64,000 nt of DNA, taken from positions 375,272 through 439,271 of the forward strand of contig NW_005178942.1 in NCBI RefSeq assembly GCF_000350225.1, given 5' to 3'. Source of the DNA: Chondrus crispus. Its lineage: Eukaryota > Rhodophyta > Florideophyceae > Gigartinales > Gigartinaceae. A model generated the notes under the pieces. The model saw nothing but the letters and a program-made list of their open reading frames with translations, had not been told where the DNA came from and searched no databases. The position numbers and the translations under genes were made by a program. This document shows, piece after piece, positions 11,290-23,055 of this stretch. How positions within the stretch are numbered: position 1 is the first letter of the stretch; every line of letters starts with the position of its first letter.

Positions 11290-13287
11290 CTATCCCGGTT
11301 GTGCGTGCGATGCTTGCGTGGGTAAGGGTAGCCTTTTCCTTCGGAAATATGTGACTACTGCGCTGCGGGGGATCTGCTCAATAGGTTCCCACGTTGCGTC
11401 CTCGATGGTATACCCATACCACCTCACTTTGAGAATTAATTTCTCCTCGTCGTAGCCGTGGTCCACGATCTTGTCGATCACATACTCCTGACTCTCGGCT
11501 CCTTCCTGCGTGTCCAACTGTCCTTCCCCCTTCCGAAGATCTTCCGACTCATCCTCTTCTCTGGGCTTTCCAAACTCGCGTAGGTCTGGAAGTGTCTCCG
11601 TTGTCGGCGTTCGACCAACTAAATTGTCCTAGTCCCCCGTCGTAGGCGCACGGGTGTGAGGACGTTCCTCGTCCTCCATTAGCTCTCCTTCTTCGTTTAG
11701 CTCCGGCTCTCCCAGGAACTGTAGCGCTTGCCGTAGGCCAGTTATCGGCGCATAGTCCATCGGGCTTGGGGCTAACTCCACCCTGTCTCGCGATACGCGT
11801 TCCTCCTGATCGCCAATGGCAATGACTACCGTATGTTGATCCGATCTTCGGACCTGATAGGGTCCTGTGGCGACTTGTGTCAGCTTGTGTTTCGGTTCGC
11901 TAGCCGTGCCCTGCTCCTTCCGAAGGAACACGTAGGACCCCGGCGGGATCTCATATTGCGGTTTGCGAAGGCGTGCGTCGAAATTTCGCTTGTACCGGGC
12001 TTGTTCCTTTCGCAAACTCCTATCGGCGCTTCGCATCAGGCTTTCCAACCACGACTGCCATTTCAGGTAGTACGCTCGATTCGAGCTAAATCCTTCCAAA
12101 CTTGGCTGTGCTTGTAACGCAATGCTTCTCGGCGCCCGAGCTAGCACCAGCTCGAAGGGCGCGATATTCGTAGTTCGATGAACTTGCGTGTTGTATGCGA
12201 ACGTCACAGCGTCGCTAAATAGGTCCCAGTCCTTGGGATGCTCTCCAACGTAATTTCGCAACGCGGAAGTCAGCGTGAGGTTAAACCTCTCAACTTGGCC
12301 GTTGGCTTGCGGGTGGTACGTAGTCGTAAACACATTGCCTATGCCGAGAATTCGACAGACGTTCTGAAAGAACCGGGCCGTGAACTGTGTTCCATTGTCG
12401 GACAGCAGCTTGACCGGCGGTCCGTACACGAATACCAAATGGTGAACGAAGGCTTGTGCGATGTGCGCCGCTGATATCTTCTTCAACGGTACGGTTCGTA
12501 CCAGTTTTGAGTATCGATCGCTGATCACGAGAATGTACCGATTTCCTCGTTTAGTTGTAATTAGCTCGCCGAGGATGTCGATGGCGACAAATTCCAGCGG
12601 CGCTTTGGGCGTGAACAGCTTCATTTCCTTCGTGTTTCTTCTTAACTTCACCCTCTCCCGCGCGCATGCGGCGCAATTCTTCGCGACTGCATAGCAGTCC
12701 AGGGCCATCGTAGGCCAATAAAAATATCTTCTCAAAGTCTTGTAAAGTTTCCTGCCTCCCGGGTGGCCTGCCAATTTTGCGTAGTGGCTCAACCCTAGGA
12801 CGCGGTCCCTTAACGATTGTGGTATTACCACTTGTACAAACTCTGCCGCGGTACGGCATAGAGTTCCTTCGAGTTCCTCGGTCTCCGTGCTGAACGTTCT
12901 CACCTTTCCGGCGTCCATTTCTTCCTTGATGCGGTTGCAGAAGGGGTCGACGGCTTGCTCGCGAATGAGCTCCTCCGGAGTGACAGCTTGGAATTGATCG
13001 AGGCGCTCAGGGGCGGTCCCCCCCTCAAGAGCGAGGATGTCGTCTATCGCGTCAAAACTTTCCTCATCCTCCACTGTACCCTCGGCATCTTCTACTTCGC
13101 GGGCTTTAGGCCCGGCCCGATACGGGGCTTGTGCGATGGGACGAGTCTCGGGGATCAACTCGATCCGATGGACTGTGGTATTTATTTCGCCAAGCGTCCC
13201 ATCCCACATCCTTGAATACTTCTTCAACATCCGACGGAACCGCTCGCGCAGCCGGTCCGGCACGTGGCTCAGGTCGAGTTCCTCCAC
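11290..13287 (-). pseudogene. Element B integrase and chromodomain
   Basis: Read on minus, the stretch opens with the pre-RT segment shared with C (ELDLSHVPDRLRERFRRM). It passes to an acidic linker and then a complete-looking gypsy integrase. The zinc-binding HHCC module is near 12820-12680. The DDE core has AIDILGE, LLSDNGTQF and NGQVERFN. A C-terminal GPY/F-like region follows (TGPYQVRRSDQ). A chromodomain closes it at 11290-11517, with EYVIDKIVDH, ILKVRWYGY and DATWEPIEQI. Integrase inserts the cDNA, and the chromodomain of chromoviruses is thought to steer it to particular chromatin. No RT or RNase H sequence is present between the pre-RT segment and integrase. Confidence 0.9.
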
Positions 13288-13380
13288 GTCCGGCGGGGGA
13301 GGCTCAATCCGCCGCTCCGGCGTCGTAGTTGCCGTTACGGAGAGCCTTTCCTCCCGTTCCCCTTGCTGGTCCTCGCGCGC

Positions 13381-14601
13381 TTAATCCGACGGTTCGCATC
13401 TTGCCTCGCCCGTAGGCGTCTTGGTGGAATTAGGAAAATTTTCCTTCTTCCTTTCTTGAATTCCGAGAACTTCACCAATGGTGGTTTTGCTCTCGAGCGC
13501 GGCTCTCGGGTGCGGTAATAATTCTGCCACCACTTGGCCTTTTTGCACCCTGACAGGGTACGTCCTAAAATTCGCAACGAGTAAACGAAATGGCCTGCCA
13601 GGCTCAACCTGAACGACACCATTCGTGCACGTCAACCCGTGCTTTTCGTACAATGACGAGTACGGCTGAACCACAACCAAGCCCGCCCTCTTCGAGGTGC
13701 ATTCTACGACGCGTTGCGTCCCTGGCTCGATAGTCGTGGCTCTTGCCACTTTTACCTTAGGGGAAATTCGCTCCACCTTTCCATTACTCTCGCCCTCTCC
13801 CGGGACGAGATTCTTCTTCCCTCTTCTCGTCGAGAACCGCCTAACTATCGGAACCTCCGAGAAATCCGCCAACTCGACCGTTTTCTTCCTTGGATAAATT
13901 GCTTCCACAAACCGGTCACAGTAGTCCGCGCCTAGAATTAGCGGGACGGCTAGTTTTTCGCATACAATAAACTCGGCTGCGGCCACAAATTTTCCAAGCC
14001 TCACAGGCATTCTGATTGTGCCGAGAGTCCGGAGTGGCATATTGTTCGCGTCGCCGATATCTTGGGTCGGTCCGTAGGACACTAGAGATTCCATTCCAGC
14101 TGGGAGTTCCGATTTTCGCACAAGGTTTGGTCCCGCGCCGGTGTCTAAAACAGACAACACCCGGCTCATCAATCCAATTGTGGGTCCGATGTCCGCGTAA
14201 ACTTTGTAGTTTTTTCGCGCAAGAACCAAAATCTTCTCGGGACACTCCCTTCGCTTAACCCTGTACCAGGGTCTTCGAACTTCTTCCAGCGGATGATCTC
14301 GGGCTCGGCTCAAAATTCTCTTGACTTGGGCTGGCCCTTTGGGCTTATCCACCAATCCAACAACCTCCTCCTCGAGGCCAAAGTTTTCCTTTAGAGACGG
14401 GGAACGGGGCTGAGCCCCGGGCACTGTACGTCGACCCTGTGCCTCTCGCGACTCATGCGAGATTCCCCTCTCTAGTTTTCCGGCCGCTGCGGGATCCTTC
14501 TTACATCCGACGGCGCAGGCCCCGCGGTGGGCCCTCTGAAGGGTTGGTTCGACCTCGGCGTTGAAGCACTCGGCGTGCTCGCCGTCTGCGAATCGAACCA
14601 A
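13381..14601 (-). pseudogene. Element B retropepsin-like protease region
   Basis: The open frame contains the aspartic-protease active-site motif DTGAG followed by PNLVRK, then a second motif LILGADYCDRF about 80 codons later, as expected for a retropepsin. The N-terminal third is a charged linker from Gag. The C-terminal third (from about 13700) resembles a short beta-rich domain (RAGLVVVQPYSSLYE) also present in C and D. The protease processes the Gag-Pol precursor. Confidence 0.85.
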
Positions 14602-16775
14602 TTCTTGACCTTCAGGTAACTCGTCGATGGTATCCCTAACCTCTCCATCGGAGACAACGCCTCATAATTTTCCAAAACTCGGTGCATTTCCCGGAGGGAA
14701 AGAATGCACGTTGGCGCGGCGTGCCCCTTTTCATATCAATGATAGCACACCAGACCGTGCGTCTTGACGGGATACGGCGTCCTAGGTCCTCCACGAGCCG
14801 GCGGCCTTCCTTGACGTTGCGGCCTTCCTATCCAACCTGGCCTTCGAAACGTCGTACCCTTGTCTTCCATCGGAATGCGCGGCGCCGGCGTGTGGCCGCG
14901 CCCCCGAAACATCATCACGGGATCCGTGGGCTCTGAAAACGACTCCGTCGTGTATGCAGGCGTCGGTAAAGTTGACGACCCGCTGTCCCCGTAGTCCTCG
15001 TGTCCGTAGCCCTCCGATGGCTCAATGAACTCGCCTTCGGCTAGTAACGCTTCTTCGTAGTGATTTTCGCTACTTCCATGCGCACCGCGCTCATCTGTCG
15101 CTGAAATGGACTCGGCTAAATGGACGGCGGCGTGACTTTTGCGACCGGGATAAGAAGCCCTCGGCTTCTTCCCCGCCCTGAACGTCGACGGCGTCTGAAT
15201 CGTGACCTTCTTGGTCTTCTTGTCCTTAGCGCGGCTCGCCGAGCCATGCGCCTTCGCGTAATTCACTAGTCTCAAAAATGAAACGTCCCGATTGTCTTGC
15301 CGGTATTGAGATACCATTGGCTTGATACTCGAATCGAGTCCTTCAATAAACATCGTCATTTGTTCTTCCATCGAATATACGTTTCCACATCGATTGCTTG
15401 CGTCCGTCAGACGGATATAAAATTCCATCTCGTCTTCAGACGGTCTTTGCTGAACTTCTCGCAATGCGAGCACAGCTTGTCGGATCGCCTCGTAGGTTGC
15501 GAAACTCCTCAACAACCACTGTACGGCCTCCGGCCAAACGGATATCTTTCCGTGATGGGCCCCAGCCGTCTGAGACACCGAAGTGTACTGTCTCAAGGCG
15601 ATGCCGCTTAAAAATTCAGGTAACAGGCGGATCGCTTGTCCCTCGTTCATTTCTTGAGTATCGAACTCCTGAACTAATTTCGCCAAAAAATCCAACACAA
15701 GGACCCCGTCCTCTCCTGTGAACGTATTGTCCTTCTTCACCTTAGGCGGAATATCTCTCCTAATTTTTCGCACGGCGGTCCGCCGGGAACTTGACAAATA
15801 TGTCTGCGGGTTCCGCAAGCGGTACGTTCGGTACGAAAGTAACTTCTTGAAGAGGTAGTTGGTCGGATTCAGCTCCTCCAACTCCTCCCATCGCGGCCCG
15901 CGCCGCGTTGCGACATCTTCGGGCTCCGCGTCCTTGTCTCTCCGCGAGGCGGACGAAGTGACTCCGCCTCGTCTGGAGGAAATTTTCTTGCTTGACGAAA
16001 TTCCGTTTCCGTCTTCTGAACGGCGTTCGGAATCGCCCGAATGGTTCGACGAACCGCCGTTACCATCTTCGGAGGGACCAAGCGACTCCGACTGTGAGTC
16101 GCGGTTCTCCGGATCGTCACTACAGTGACCCTTGCTTGTACGTCGCTTGTCCTTCTTCGAGGGCTTCGACTTGGAACTCCGCTGCCGAGCGGGCTTGTCC
16201 TTCGACCGACGGTCGCCCTCTCTACCCGAAGGGAGCGGCTCGTCGTCCGATCCTTGCGGAGCTTGATCCGCGGCCTGCTCAAGGTCCTTGAGACGTTGCG
16301 CGGCGCGATCGAATCAGTCATCGATGCTTGCTCTGAATTTTCCTAAGGACTCCAAGGCTTGATTCGCGTCGCGCCTCGCGTCCTTGACCGAAATTTTCAA
16401 CGAGGCTAGGACCTCCGGCTCCAGACCGTCGGTCGCATCTCCTCGCTCCTTCTCGACGAGATCCACTCGAGCCGACAGCTCTCCCAAAACGGTGTGGAAC
16501 TCGGATCCTTGCAACTCCAGTTGCTTCCGGACGAGGGCTAATTCAGCCTCGAGATTTTTCTTCGCTTCTTGGCGAATTTCGCTGCTCATCTTCTCCAATT
16601 TCTCGTCGAGGTCAGTCTTGTCGGCAGCTATCCCCGTGGGGGATTCTTGATCTCCGGGGTCCGTGGCCGTATTGGCCTGGCTCCGGGTGCGAGGACCCCT
16701 CGGGATCCTCGACGCTCGTGCCGATCCGGCTCTGCTCGCCCCGGGACCGACGTCCCCAGGTGCGCTTTTTGACAT
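14602..16775 (-). pseudogene. Element B gag
   Basis: Translation would start at the ATG whose first base is 16775, directly after the 14-bp palindrome CGCTCGTACGAGCG. The N-terminal third is alanine/arginine-rich, then a predicted coiled coil (LEAELALVRKQLELQ), then a lysine/serine-rich charged stretch. A capsid-like Retrotrans_gag region follows (15881 to about 15240) with VLDFLAKLVQEFDTQ and RLLPEFLSGIALRQY. A glycine/arginine/proline-rich tail leads to a knuckle-like CHC cluster near 14690-14755. The part is collinear with gag of C and D. It is divided over several open stretches, so it is at least slightly broken. Confidence 0.85.
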
Positions 16776-16952
16776 CGCTCGTACGAGCGGACCTACGCAG
16801 CAAAAAAGTTACAAACAAAAAGAAAATAAAGAAAGAGTCCGTTACCCAGACCACTTGTGTAGAGCGACTCCAGACCAGGACTGTCGTCGACTAAAATTCT
16901 AGGTCGGGTCTCCTGCACAGTAAACAAAAATTCTAGGTCGGGAGACCACTTT
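16776..16952 (-). promoter_or_regulatory. Element B leader with primer-binding site
   Basis: Read on minus just inside the 5' LTR is TGGTCTCCCGACCTAGAATT (about 16930-16949). It starts with TGG, as a tRNA-CCA-complementary primer-binding site should. The core CCGACCTAGAATT-like motif recurs about 35 bases further on. The leader ends in a pyrimidine-rich stretch and TAG/GT shortly before the gag ATG, which resembles a splice acceptor. Confidence 0.7.
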
Positions 16953-17894
16953 TGTAGTGCAATGCGCCTGTTAGGCAGAGACCAAGGTCCGACGGTCCAA
17001 CACAAACAACAGCAACCAAAAACAACAACTGCCAACGGCACAGCGCTACGGAGTGTTCGAACCTCCCTGTCCTCTTTAAGCGGGTTTGCGGCCCGCAGTA
17101 GCTCCGATCCCTGATATGGGGGGGGGCAAAGAGAAGGGCCCCGCCCGGGATCGATAAATGGTGGTAGAGACTTGTAAAGGCAACTGCTCGACGAGTTCGG
17201 AGGGGTGTTTAGGTAAACCTGGTCCGATGGGTCGTAAATCCAATGCTCGAAGAGCGCCTTGTACACCTTATACCCTTGATAAGGTCTTCGACGGGGACGT
17301 CCCAACGTAGCCCGTCGGGAAAGAAGAAAACGTAGCAGCGCTACACCGTCGTACTGCCCGATGGCAAAGTACCAACAACGGATCGGTCGCAACCAGATTC
17401 CGATGGAACCAACACTGAGAAAAGCACCACTGGTGCACCAACACAAAAGCCCGATGGCGAATGACGTCACGTTGCGGATCGCAATCCTACAAGGTGGGAC
17501 CAACTCAAGATTAAGGGAAATTAGGATAGGGAAGTAAAGGAAAATTGATAAGGAAAAAGGGGACCCCCGAGCAATAGAGGATGCCGTAGGCTTAGGTAAA
17601 AGGGAGCGTCTTGGTAGAGACGGACTTCGACCAAGGCGACATTCAACTCCGGCAACTCGGGTTACCTTTACTGACTTGGTCGTCAGAGGGCCAAGGTATA
17701 TATCGCCCCGCCGGAGCCACTACGGTAGCTCCCGGCGCTAGATCCTAGATCTAATCTAATGTTAAATAACTAATATGCGACTAATTAAAATTAATAATTA
17801 AAATAATAAAGTGAAATGATTTCCACTTTTGCTTGTCATACCCCATCATTTTCATCTCTTTTCACCCCCCTTCTCAGGTGCGTATTGCACTACA
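16953..17894 (-). repeat. Element B 5' LTR
   Basis: 942 bp, the same length as the 3' copy and nearly identical to it. Same TGTAGTGCAAT termini, CRE palindrome (17462-17469) and TATA-like box. It directly abuts the AAAAC target duplication (17895-17899), after which the integrase of element A resumes. Confidence 0.94.
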
Positions 17895-19254
17895 AAAACG
17901 TTAAGAGCTCGGCTCTTATCGCTAACCCACGACCCCGTTGTCGCAGGACATCCAGGACAGAATAGGATGTACTACATCCTAAGACGAACGCACTACTGGC
18001 CACACATGGCTGTAGAGGTCGCGGCGACAGTACGTAATTGTCGACATTGCGCGAAGAACCGCGTTCGGTTACGTAAGAGGCTCCACCGCCTCAAGCTGTT
18101 TCCTGCAACGGCACCGCTAGAGTCCATCGGTATTGATATACTTGGACCTCTACCGAAATCCAGGAAGGGACGCAAATACCTTCTTGTGATTAAGAATCGT
18201 TTCACGAAACTTACGCAGGTCGTTGCGTTACGAAGCGTCACCGCTTATGTCGTGGCCGTTGCATTTTCCGAGGCCTGGGTATACAAATACGGAGTGCCAA
18301 AAACACTACTGTCGGATGACGGTCCGCAATTCTCTGCCCGATTCTTCCGGTCCGTTTGTGAAGTTCTTGGGGTAACGAACCTCTTTACCTCAGCTTAGCA
18401 TCCACAAACAAACGGACAGACCGAGCGGTACAACCGTACGATCGTGGCTATGCTACGAAATTACGTGAACGAGCACCAGAACGACTGGGATGTTTACGCC
18501 GGAGCGTTAACGTACGCATACAACTGTCATCTACACAGATCTACAAGGACAAATCCTTTCGATTTAGTGTTAACGCAACCTCCGCCGGAGTTCTCTTCGC
18601 ATCACTCTGTGCGACGACGTTCTACGCCGGACGCGACCGCTCGCGACGATTTGAGAGAACGTTTGGACGTGTCTATCCAAAAGGCATACAAAAGCCTGCA
18701 ACGAACGCCATCGCGTTATAAACGAGACTTTGACAAGCGAGTACGCTGTGTCAAGTCAAGGATTAGAGCTGAAGATTTTATCTTCCTAGACTCTACGGAC
18801 GGGGCGACGAAACCCGGCAAGCTGCAGTCCCCTGCCGAAGGGCCGTACAAGGTCCTGCGACAGCACAAACGGGCTCTAACAATCGATCGGAACGGTGTAA
18901 CTGAATGTCTCTCCGCGGACAGATGCGTCTTTTCGCCGCCCCCGATAGGCGTCCGTACAAACGCTGCCGAATCAGGGACAGGGTCTACGCCGGAAAATTC
19001 GAATGCCGAGGCACATCCTCTACGAACAAACGAAGTGCCTCATGCATCTGCCGCCGACTTTACTCAGAAGGTTCACGAAGGACCTACGTATACGGTGGAT
19101 CGCCTCCTGGACTACCGTACTCGAGACGGAAATGTGGAATTTCTCGTCAAATGGACTGGATACGCAGAACCCACATGGACTAAACGTACCCATGTCCCCG
19201 AAGAACTCGTCAATCGTTATCGACAACGCCTCCATCGCAATACGCGAACCTCTT
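17895..19254 (+). pseudogene. Element A integrase and chromodomain (part distal to the B insertion)
   Basis: After the target duplication the frame enters the integrase zinc-binding module with the pair of histidines (HDPVVAGHPG) and two cysteines (CRHC). It then shows the DDE core: ESIGIDILGPLP near 18130, LLSDDGPQFSARF near 18310 and NGQTERYN near 18415. A basic C-terminal domain follows (AEGPYKVLRQHKR). A chromodomain lies at about 19081-19215 (YTVDRLLDYRTR, VEFLVKWTGYAEPTW). This completes the pol gene whose first half is at 2252-4308. At least one break is visible. Confidence 0.9.
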
Positions 19255-19577
19255 AAAGCCAAACGACACGATCGCGATTGGCGTGACTGGGACCTCACGC
19301 TTGAGGAGGGGGCCCAGAACTGCACGCTGCAGTAGCAACGTTCAAGAGTTTCAAGCTCTTCCAGGTGGCACGGTCCACTCGCGATGGACAATTACTTCAG
19401 GGTTGGCCGAAGAACAACACGATGTCGAAAGAACAATTTGTTTTATTGTAAGACTAGCCAGAATGGTGATAGTTAAGCTAACACGCGCTTTAACAATGCA
19501 TCATATTCTGCGACACCAGACCCGAAGGGTCATGCACGAGTGCCACCGGGCAAAATGAAAAAAGTTCCAACGACGAA
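19255..19577. other. Gap between element A pol and its antisense frame
   Basis: About 320 bases follow the chromodomain and contain no recognisable coding sequence. They form the convergent boundary between sense pol and the antisense frame. Confidence 0.5.
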
Positions 19578-21670
19578 TTAACGACGGGCATAGTGACCTG
19601 CAGTTCGGTCTCGGTAATACGCATCCTCGTCTCCCGATGCAACACGAGGGGGACCGCGCTCAATATCTCGCGTCGGTGCGCGATACGCAGTCGCGTATCC
19701 AACACGCGGAGCCGAAGAATAAGGATCCGGAATACTCGGAACAGGCGAGCGCGCATTCGTGGCGCTCGAACCAACCAACGAGTCATGTCCATGACGAGCA
19801 TTTCCATACCCTTGGGAACGCCAGAGGGTATCACGTGACTGACGATGACGATGGCGCTCTGCGCGAACTTCACGAAGAGAAGTACGCAAGCAAGTCTTCT
19901 ACTGTACTTGCAGCTCGATCTGCACGCTCCGTAGCCACCTTGGCCTCGGAAAGGGCACCACGAAGGTCCCACTTCATCTCACGAAGTTCTGCCGTACGAA
20001 CGAGGTACCAGCGAGCAAACGTCTCGATCATTGAGCCGAAATTCCAAGCCTCGTAGGCCCTTTGGCTAACGCTTCGACCGCTTTCGGCAAACGAACCAGG
20101 TCCTCCCTGGAAATATCAGACTCGACGATGGCCCTTGCGTCAACGACTGGAGGATCCAGAGATGCCCCAGACGGTGCTGAGAAAGAAGCACCTTCTCCGG
20201 CAACGTGACTGTAGTCCCTCTTGTGACCCAGTCCCAAACGCCCTCGACGACCTGAGCTTGGATTGTTTCTGTACTCTCGACAGCGTGATAGTACACGTAC
20301 GACGATTCGACACCGGTCGAAAAATCCTCCCATACGACGAAACGTGCTTCGGGTGCACTACGGACGCGTTCCATAAGTCCCAGGGCTTCTGAGACCGACC
20401 ACATTCGTGGAGTGCCACGACCAACGAGCGGAGCTGCCAGACGAGGCGCGCCCGCCACGACCGAACGGAGTGCATTAAGTACGCCGTCTGAGACGAGGAA
20501 GGCTCGACGCTCACCGAGAGCTTGCTGCATGATCGCACATGCAACGTTAACGGACCACTCGAAGGTCACGACTCGCTCGAGGCGAGAAAGATACGGGGGC
20601 CGGCGGTCGTTCGCAGCATAGCCGAAGTACCTTAAAAAGGGGGGGCTGAGTACGGGCACCCCTGCCGGAGGCATAGACCGCCAAACGACCGGAGGGAGCT
20701 CCGCGAAATCTATCTTGGTCAGACCAATCGCCAACTCCGACGACGGAGTCACTCAAGACTCATGCGATCCGCTCCGGCGATGAACGAGCCAGTCGGATGG
20801 CCACAACACGCGGCCAGTGCGGCTCATTAAGCCCGCGGTGGCTTTCGTTACCACCGGACGAAGACCTTCACAGCCCGGAACTGGGTACGTATACAGAGGC
20901 TTGACCAAAAAAAGCGGCATCTCTATATCCGACCGGTCGACAGTCCCGAAAAGGAACCGAGCGGCTCGGTCAACGTACTCCACTTCGGAGTCAGAAAAGA
21001 CAAACGAACGGTCACACGGAATTTCCAAGGGCACCTGGAACGCGGGTCCTTGCCGAAAATATTCTTCCCAGGCCGTAACGATGGACGACGATGTCGCACC
21101 TCCAGCCATTTTCTGGAACCGACGGAGGTCAGGACGGGGACTGTCCACGGAAAGGACATCGTCGAGTGTCACGTCTACACGAGGGAACTCCTCCCATTCG
21201 TACGTCAATCCTGCTCTCGGTAGCGATTGAGCGGAAGTATCGGCACGGCCGAGCAGCGACGTCGCGGAACCGATCCGCAAGACGCCCTCGCTCGGGGGGG
21301 ATCCTGTGTACGGATATCCCGGGACGCGACAGCTTCCGATTGCTGAATAACTTGGCGTGGCACAGTACCACTCGTAACGGCGCAACGTCATAAGGCTACC
21401 GGGCTTAGTGACGTTCACGTTTCCAGACTCTTCCAGAGCAGACCGGCGCGTCGGGTTCAGGCTCGCAACGCCGAACGGCCCGTTCGATGCGTGATCACAG
21501 ACCCCCGATGGGCCTGACGCCGACAAAGAGCCCACGGCGGGAGGACCTTGCTTGTCCACGTTGTTCCCTGACGAACAAACGACAGGATCGCCTCCTGAAA
21601 AATCTTGGGACATACGAACAGGCCCTGATGGCACTGTAACGACCGGGAGTCCCGACGAGACGGAAGGCAC
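19578..21670 (-). pseudogene. Antisense reading frame of element A
   Basis: Long open stretches on minus (21670-20753, 20752-20066 and a shorter arginine/serine-rich tail to 19578) lie between the chromodomain and the 3' LTR. This is the same placement and orientation as the antisense frames of B and C. The first half is serine/proline-rich, then globular with several tryptophans. The segment near 19900-20000 could form a coiled coil (ELREMKWDLRGALSEAKVATE, first 20 residues). A local resemblance to the B/C frames (EW-x-V-x-VA in both) is weak. I infer a shared role from position, not from clear homology. No known domain is recognised. The frame is broken in a few places. Confidence 0.5.
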
Positions 21671-22293
21671 CTCGGTGATAACGACGGCAAGGCGGTCCTA
21701 CCGACGCGAGCCCAAGCGTAGGCGGGGCACTCGAAACAGGAACAGACGGCCTGTCCGCTAGCGATGGCGCAAGCTTTCGCACAACGTTGTCGTTCGGAGA
21801 CATTGCAAGCAAGGCGAATTCGCGCCGGATACGTCTGCGTCACAAAAAGACGCCGAAAAACACGATCTGTTAAGTCAGAACGACTGCACGGAGCAACCGG
21901 TGCCGCCCGCGGTACGGAAAACGAAAGGAGGCTCGCACGGCTTAACTTATGCAGAAGAACAACGGAGTGTGATCGAATCGCACTGAGAAACGTACAACGA
22001 GTCGTGGAACGACAAATTGAAACGAGACGGACCGATCGTCTTCCCCTTCGCTGCGCGCGGTCGCACCAGACGCTGCGCTGTCAACATATTCGAACTCCAA
22101 CGGCGAGATACACGCTTGGCAAAATAAGTGGCCAAACGAGGACACACGTGTCCCCAGCCGATTTGTCCTGCGTAATTTTTGCGCAAATTTTGAAGTGGGA
22201 CACATGAGTCCCTAGCGCTCGCGCCGGGCGTAATTTTTGGGAAAATAATTTTCCGAAAATTTGAGCGGGACGCTCAAGGCGAGGAGGGGGCCA
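21671..22293 (+). other. Element A 3' untranslated part with polypurine tract
   Basis: There are no clear genes. Two related segments, each with a GGACAC-type motif and an AATTTTTG core (about 22138-22200 and 22190-22270), look like a diverged local duplication. The purine run at 22279-22290 (GCGAGGAGGGGG) directly before the proposed LTR start is a good plus-strand primer site. Confidence 0.45.
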
Positions 22294-23055
22294 TGTGGTA
22301 TATCGCCAAGTGTCCACTAGTGTACATACTGTACTCGAACACCCGATGGTGTATGACAAGGACCGCATTAGTTAATTCCCAATTCGAAAGGTAATTACCT
22401 TATCGCCCGGTAAGTTGGGCAGCGCAATTCGCGTCCGTGTACGTACTGTACTCGAATCATACCGTCTAATGTGTGATACCGGTGTACCTCGCTGGCGCCC
22501 AAGTGCAGGACCGTTACTGCCGGATGTGTAGTCGTACCGTTACAGTCTGGCACTGTAAGAACGGGGACTACAGTAGTAGATATATAAAGTAGGGAAGGGG
22601 GAGGACTCGAGGGGATCATCGATCAACGCAGTGGCATCATCTCGAGGGCCGACCCCTTTGTCCCTTGGTTTTGTGCCTAAGTCTTTCGCCTGACTACGTC
22701 TTCGTCTTCCCTTTTTGTACATCGAGTACAACGAAAAGTACTCCACCGTATGGTATCGCACGACGAGCGCTCCGCATAGCGCTCGGATTCGTCCTCCGTG
22801 ACGGCGTCGCCTCCGCACGGCGTCGAGTTGCCACGTCGAGGACGTCGATCTGCCTTTCGTGGCATCGTTGTGTCGAACCCACACCGCTCTACCAAAACCT
22901 CTACCACCAGCTACCGAACTCCCTTCTGTCTTGTTTTGTAGTTCTTTCTACACGTGTGCACGGCACTCGTCGCGTCTCGCACGCTTCGGACTACAGTACG
23001 ACGTGTCGCAGCTCCCGCTACCCGAAGCCGGTCGAGCACGGCACGTTCTACTACA
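22294..23055 (+). repeat. Element A 3' LTR (proposed bounds)
   Basis: The start TGTGGTATA at 22294 directly follows a purine tract. The end TACTACA at 23055 is nearly its inverted complement (TGTAGTA). This gives an LTR of about 762 bp. Inside is a two-copy motif around GTACATACTGTACTCGAA (about 22323) and GTACGTACTGTACTCGAAT (about 22439). A TATA-like box TAGATATATAAAG lies near 22576. The right bound is supported because a host reading frame resumes at once; GTGCT at 23056-23060 would be the duplicated target. The 5' LTR needed to confirm the bounds is outside the window. Confidence 0.55.
22573..22592 (+). promoter_or_regulatory. TATA-box region in element A LTR
   Basis: AGTAGATATATAAAGTAGGG is a strong TATA-type box inside the proposed LTR, followed by purine-rich sequence. 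This is where the element's transcript would be expected to begin. Confidence 0.5.

Larger units (their letters stand above)
4309..17894 (-). mobile_element. Element B: young Ty3/gypsy chromovirus derivative nested in element A
   Basis: Two 942-bp LTRs (4309-5250 and 16953-17894) differ at only about six positions by eye, roughly 0.6%. With the matching AAAAC duplication this marks a recent insertion. The element reads on minus: 5' LTR 16953-17894, leader, gag, protease, integrase, chromodomain, about 4 kb without recognisable genes, an antisense reading frame, 3' LTR 4309-5250. It is a close relative of C and D. Its part list lacks reverse transcriptase and RNase H, so it can only have moved using enzymes supplied by a sibling. 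The remaining parts are otherwise largely open. Confidence 0.95.
1..23055 (+). mobile_element. Element A: old Ty3/gypsy chromovirus, 5' end outside window, interrupted by element B
   Basis: The part order on plus is gag tail, aspartic protease, reverse transcriptase, RNase H, integrase, chromodomain, antisense reading frame, 3' LTR. This order, with integrase after RNase H, defines Ty3/gypsy. The element is split between RNase H and integrase by element B (4309-17894). Its 5' LTR and the start of gag lie upstream of the window, so LTR divergence cannot be used for dating. Several breaks are visible in its coding parts. It must be older than B, which sits inside it. A is a different lineage from B, C and D: its pol and LTR are only distantly similar to theirs. 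It inserted into a minus-strand gene that resumes at 23056. Confidence 0.88.

Noticed and set aside
15297-16291. Plus-strand frames over gag of element B and the matching minus frames over gag of C (40124-40548)
   Set aside because: They are shadows of the gag frame. They recur in both elements because the underlying gag sequence is conserved.
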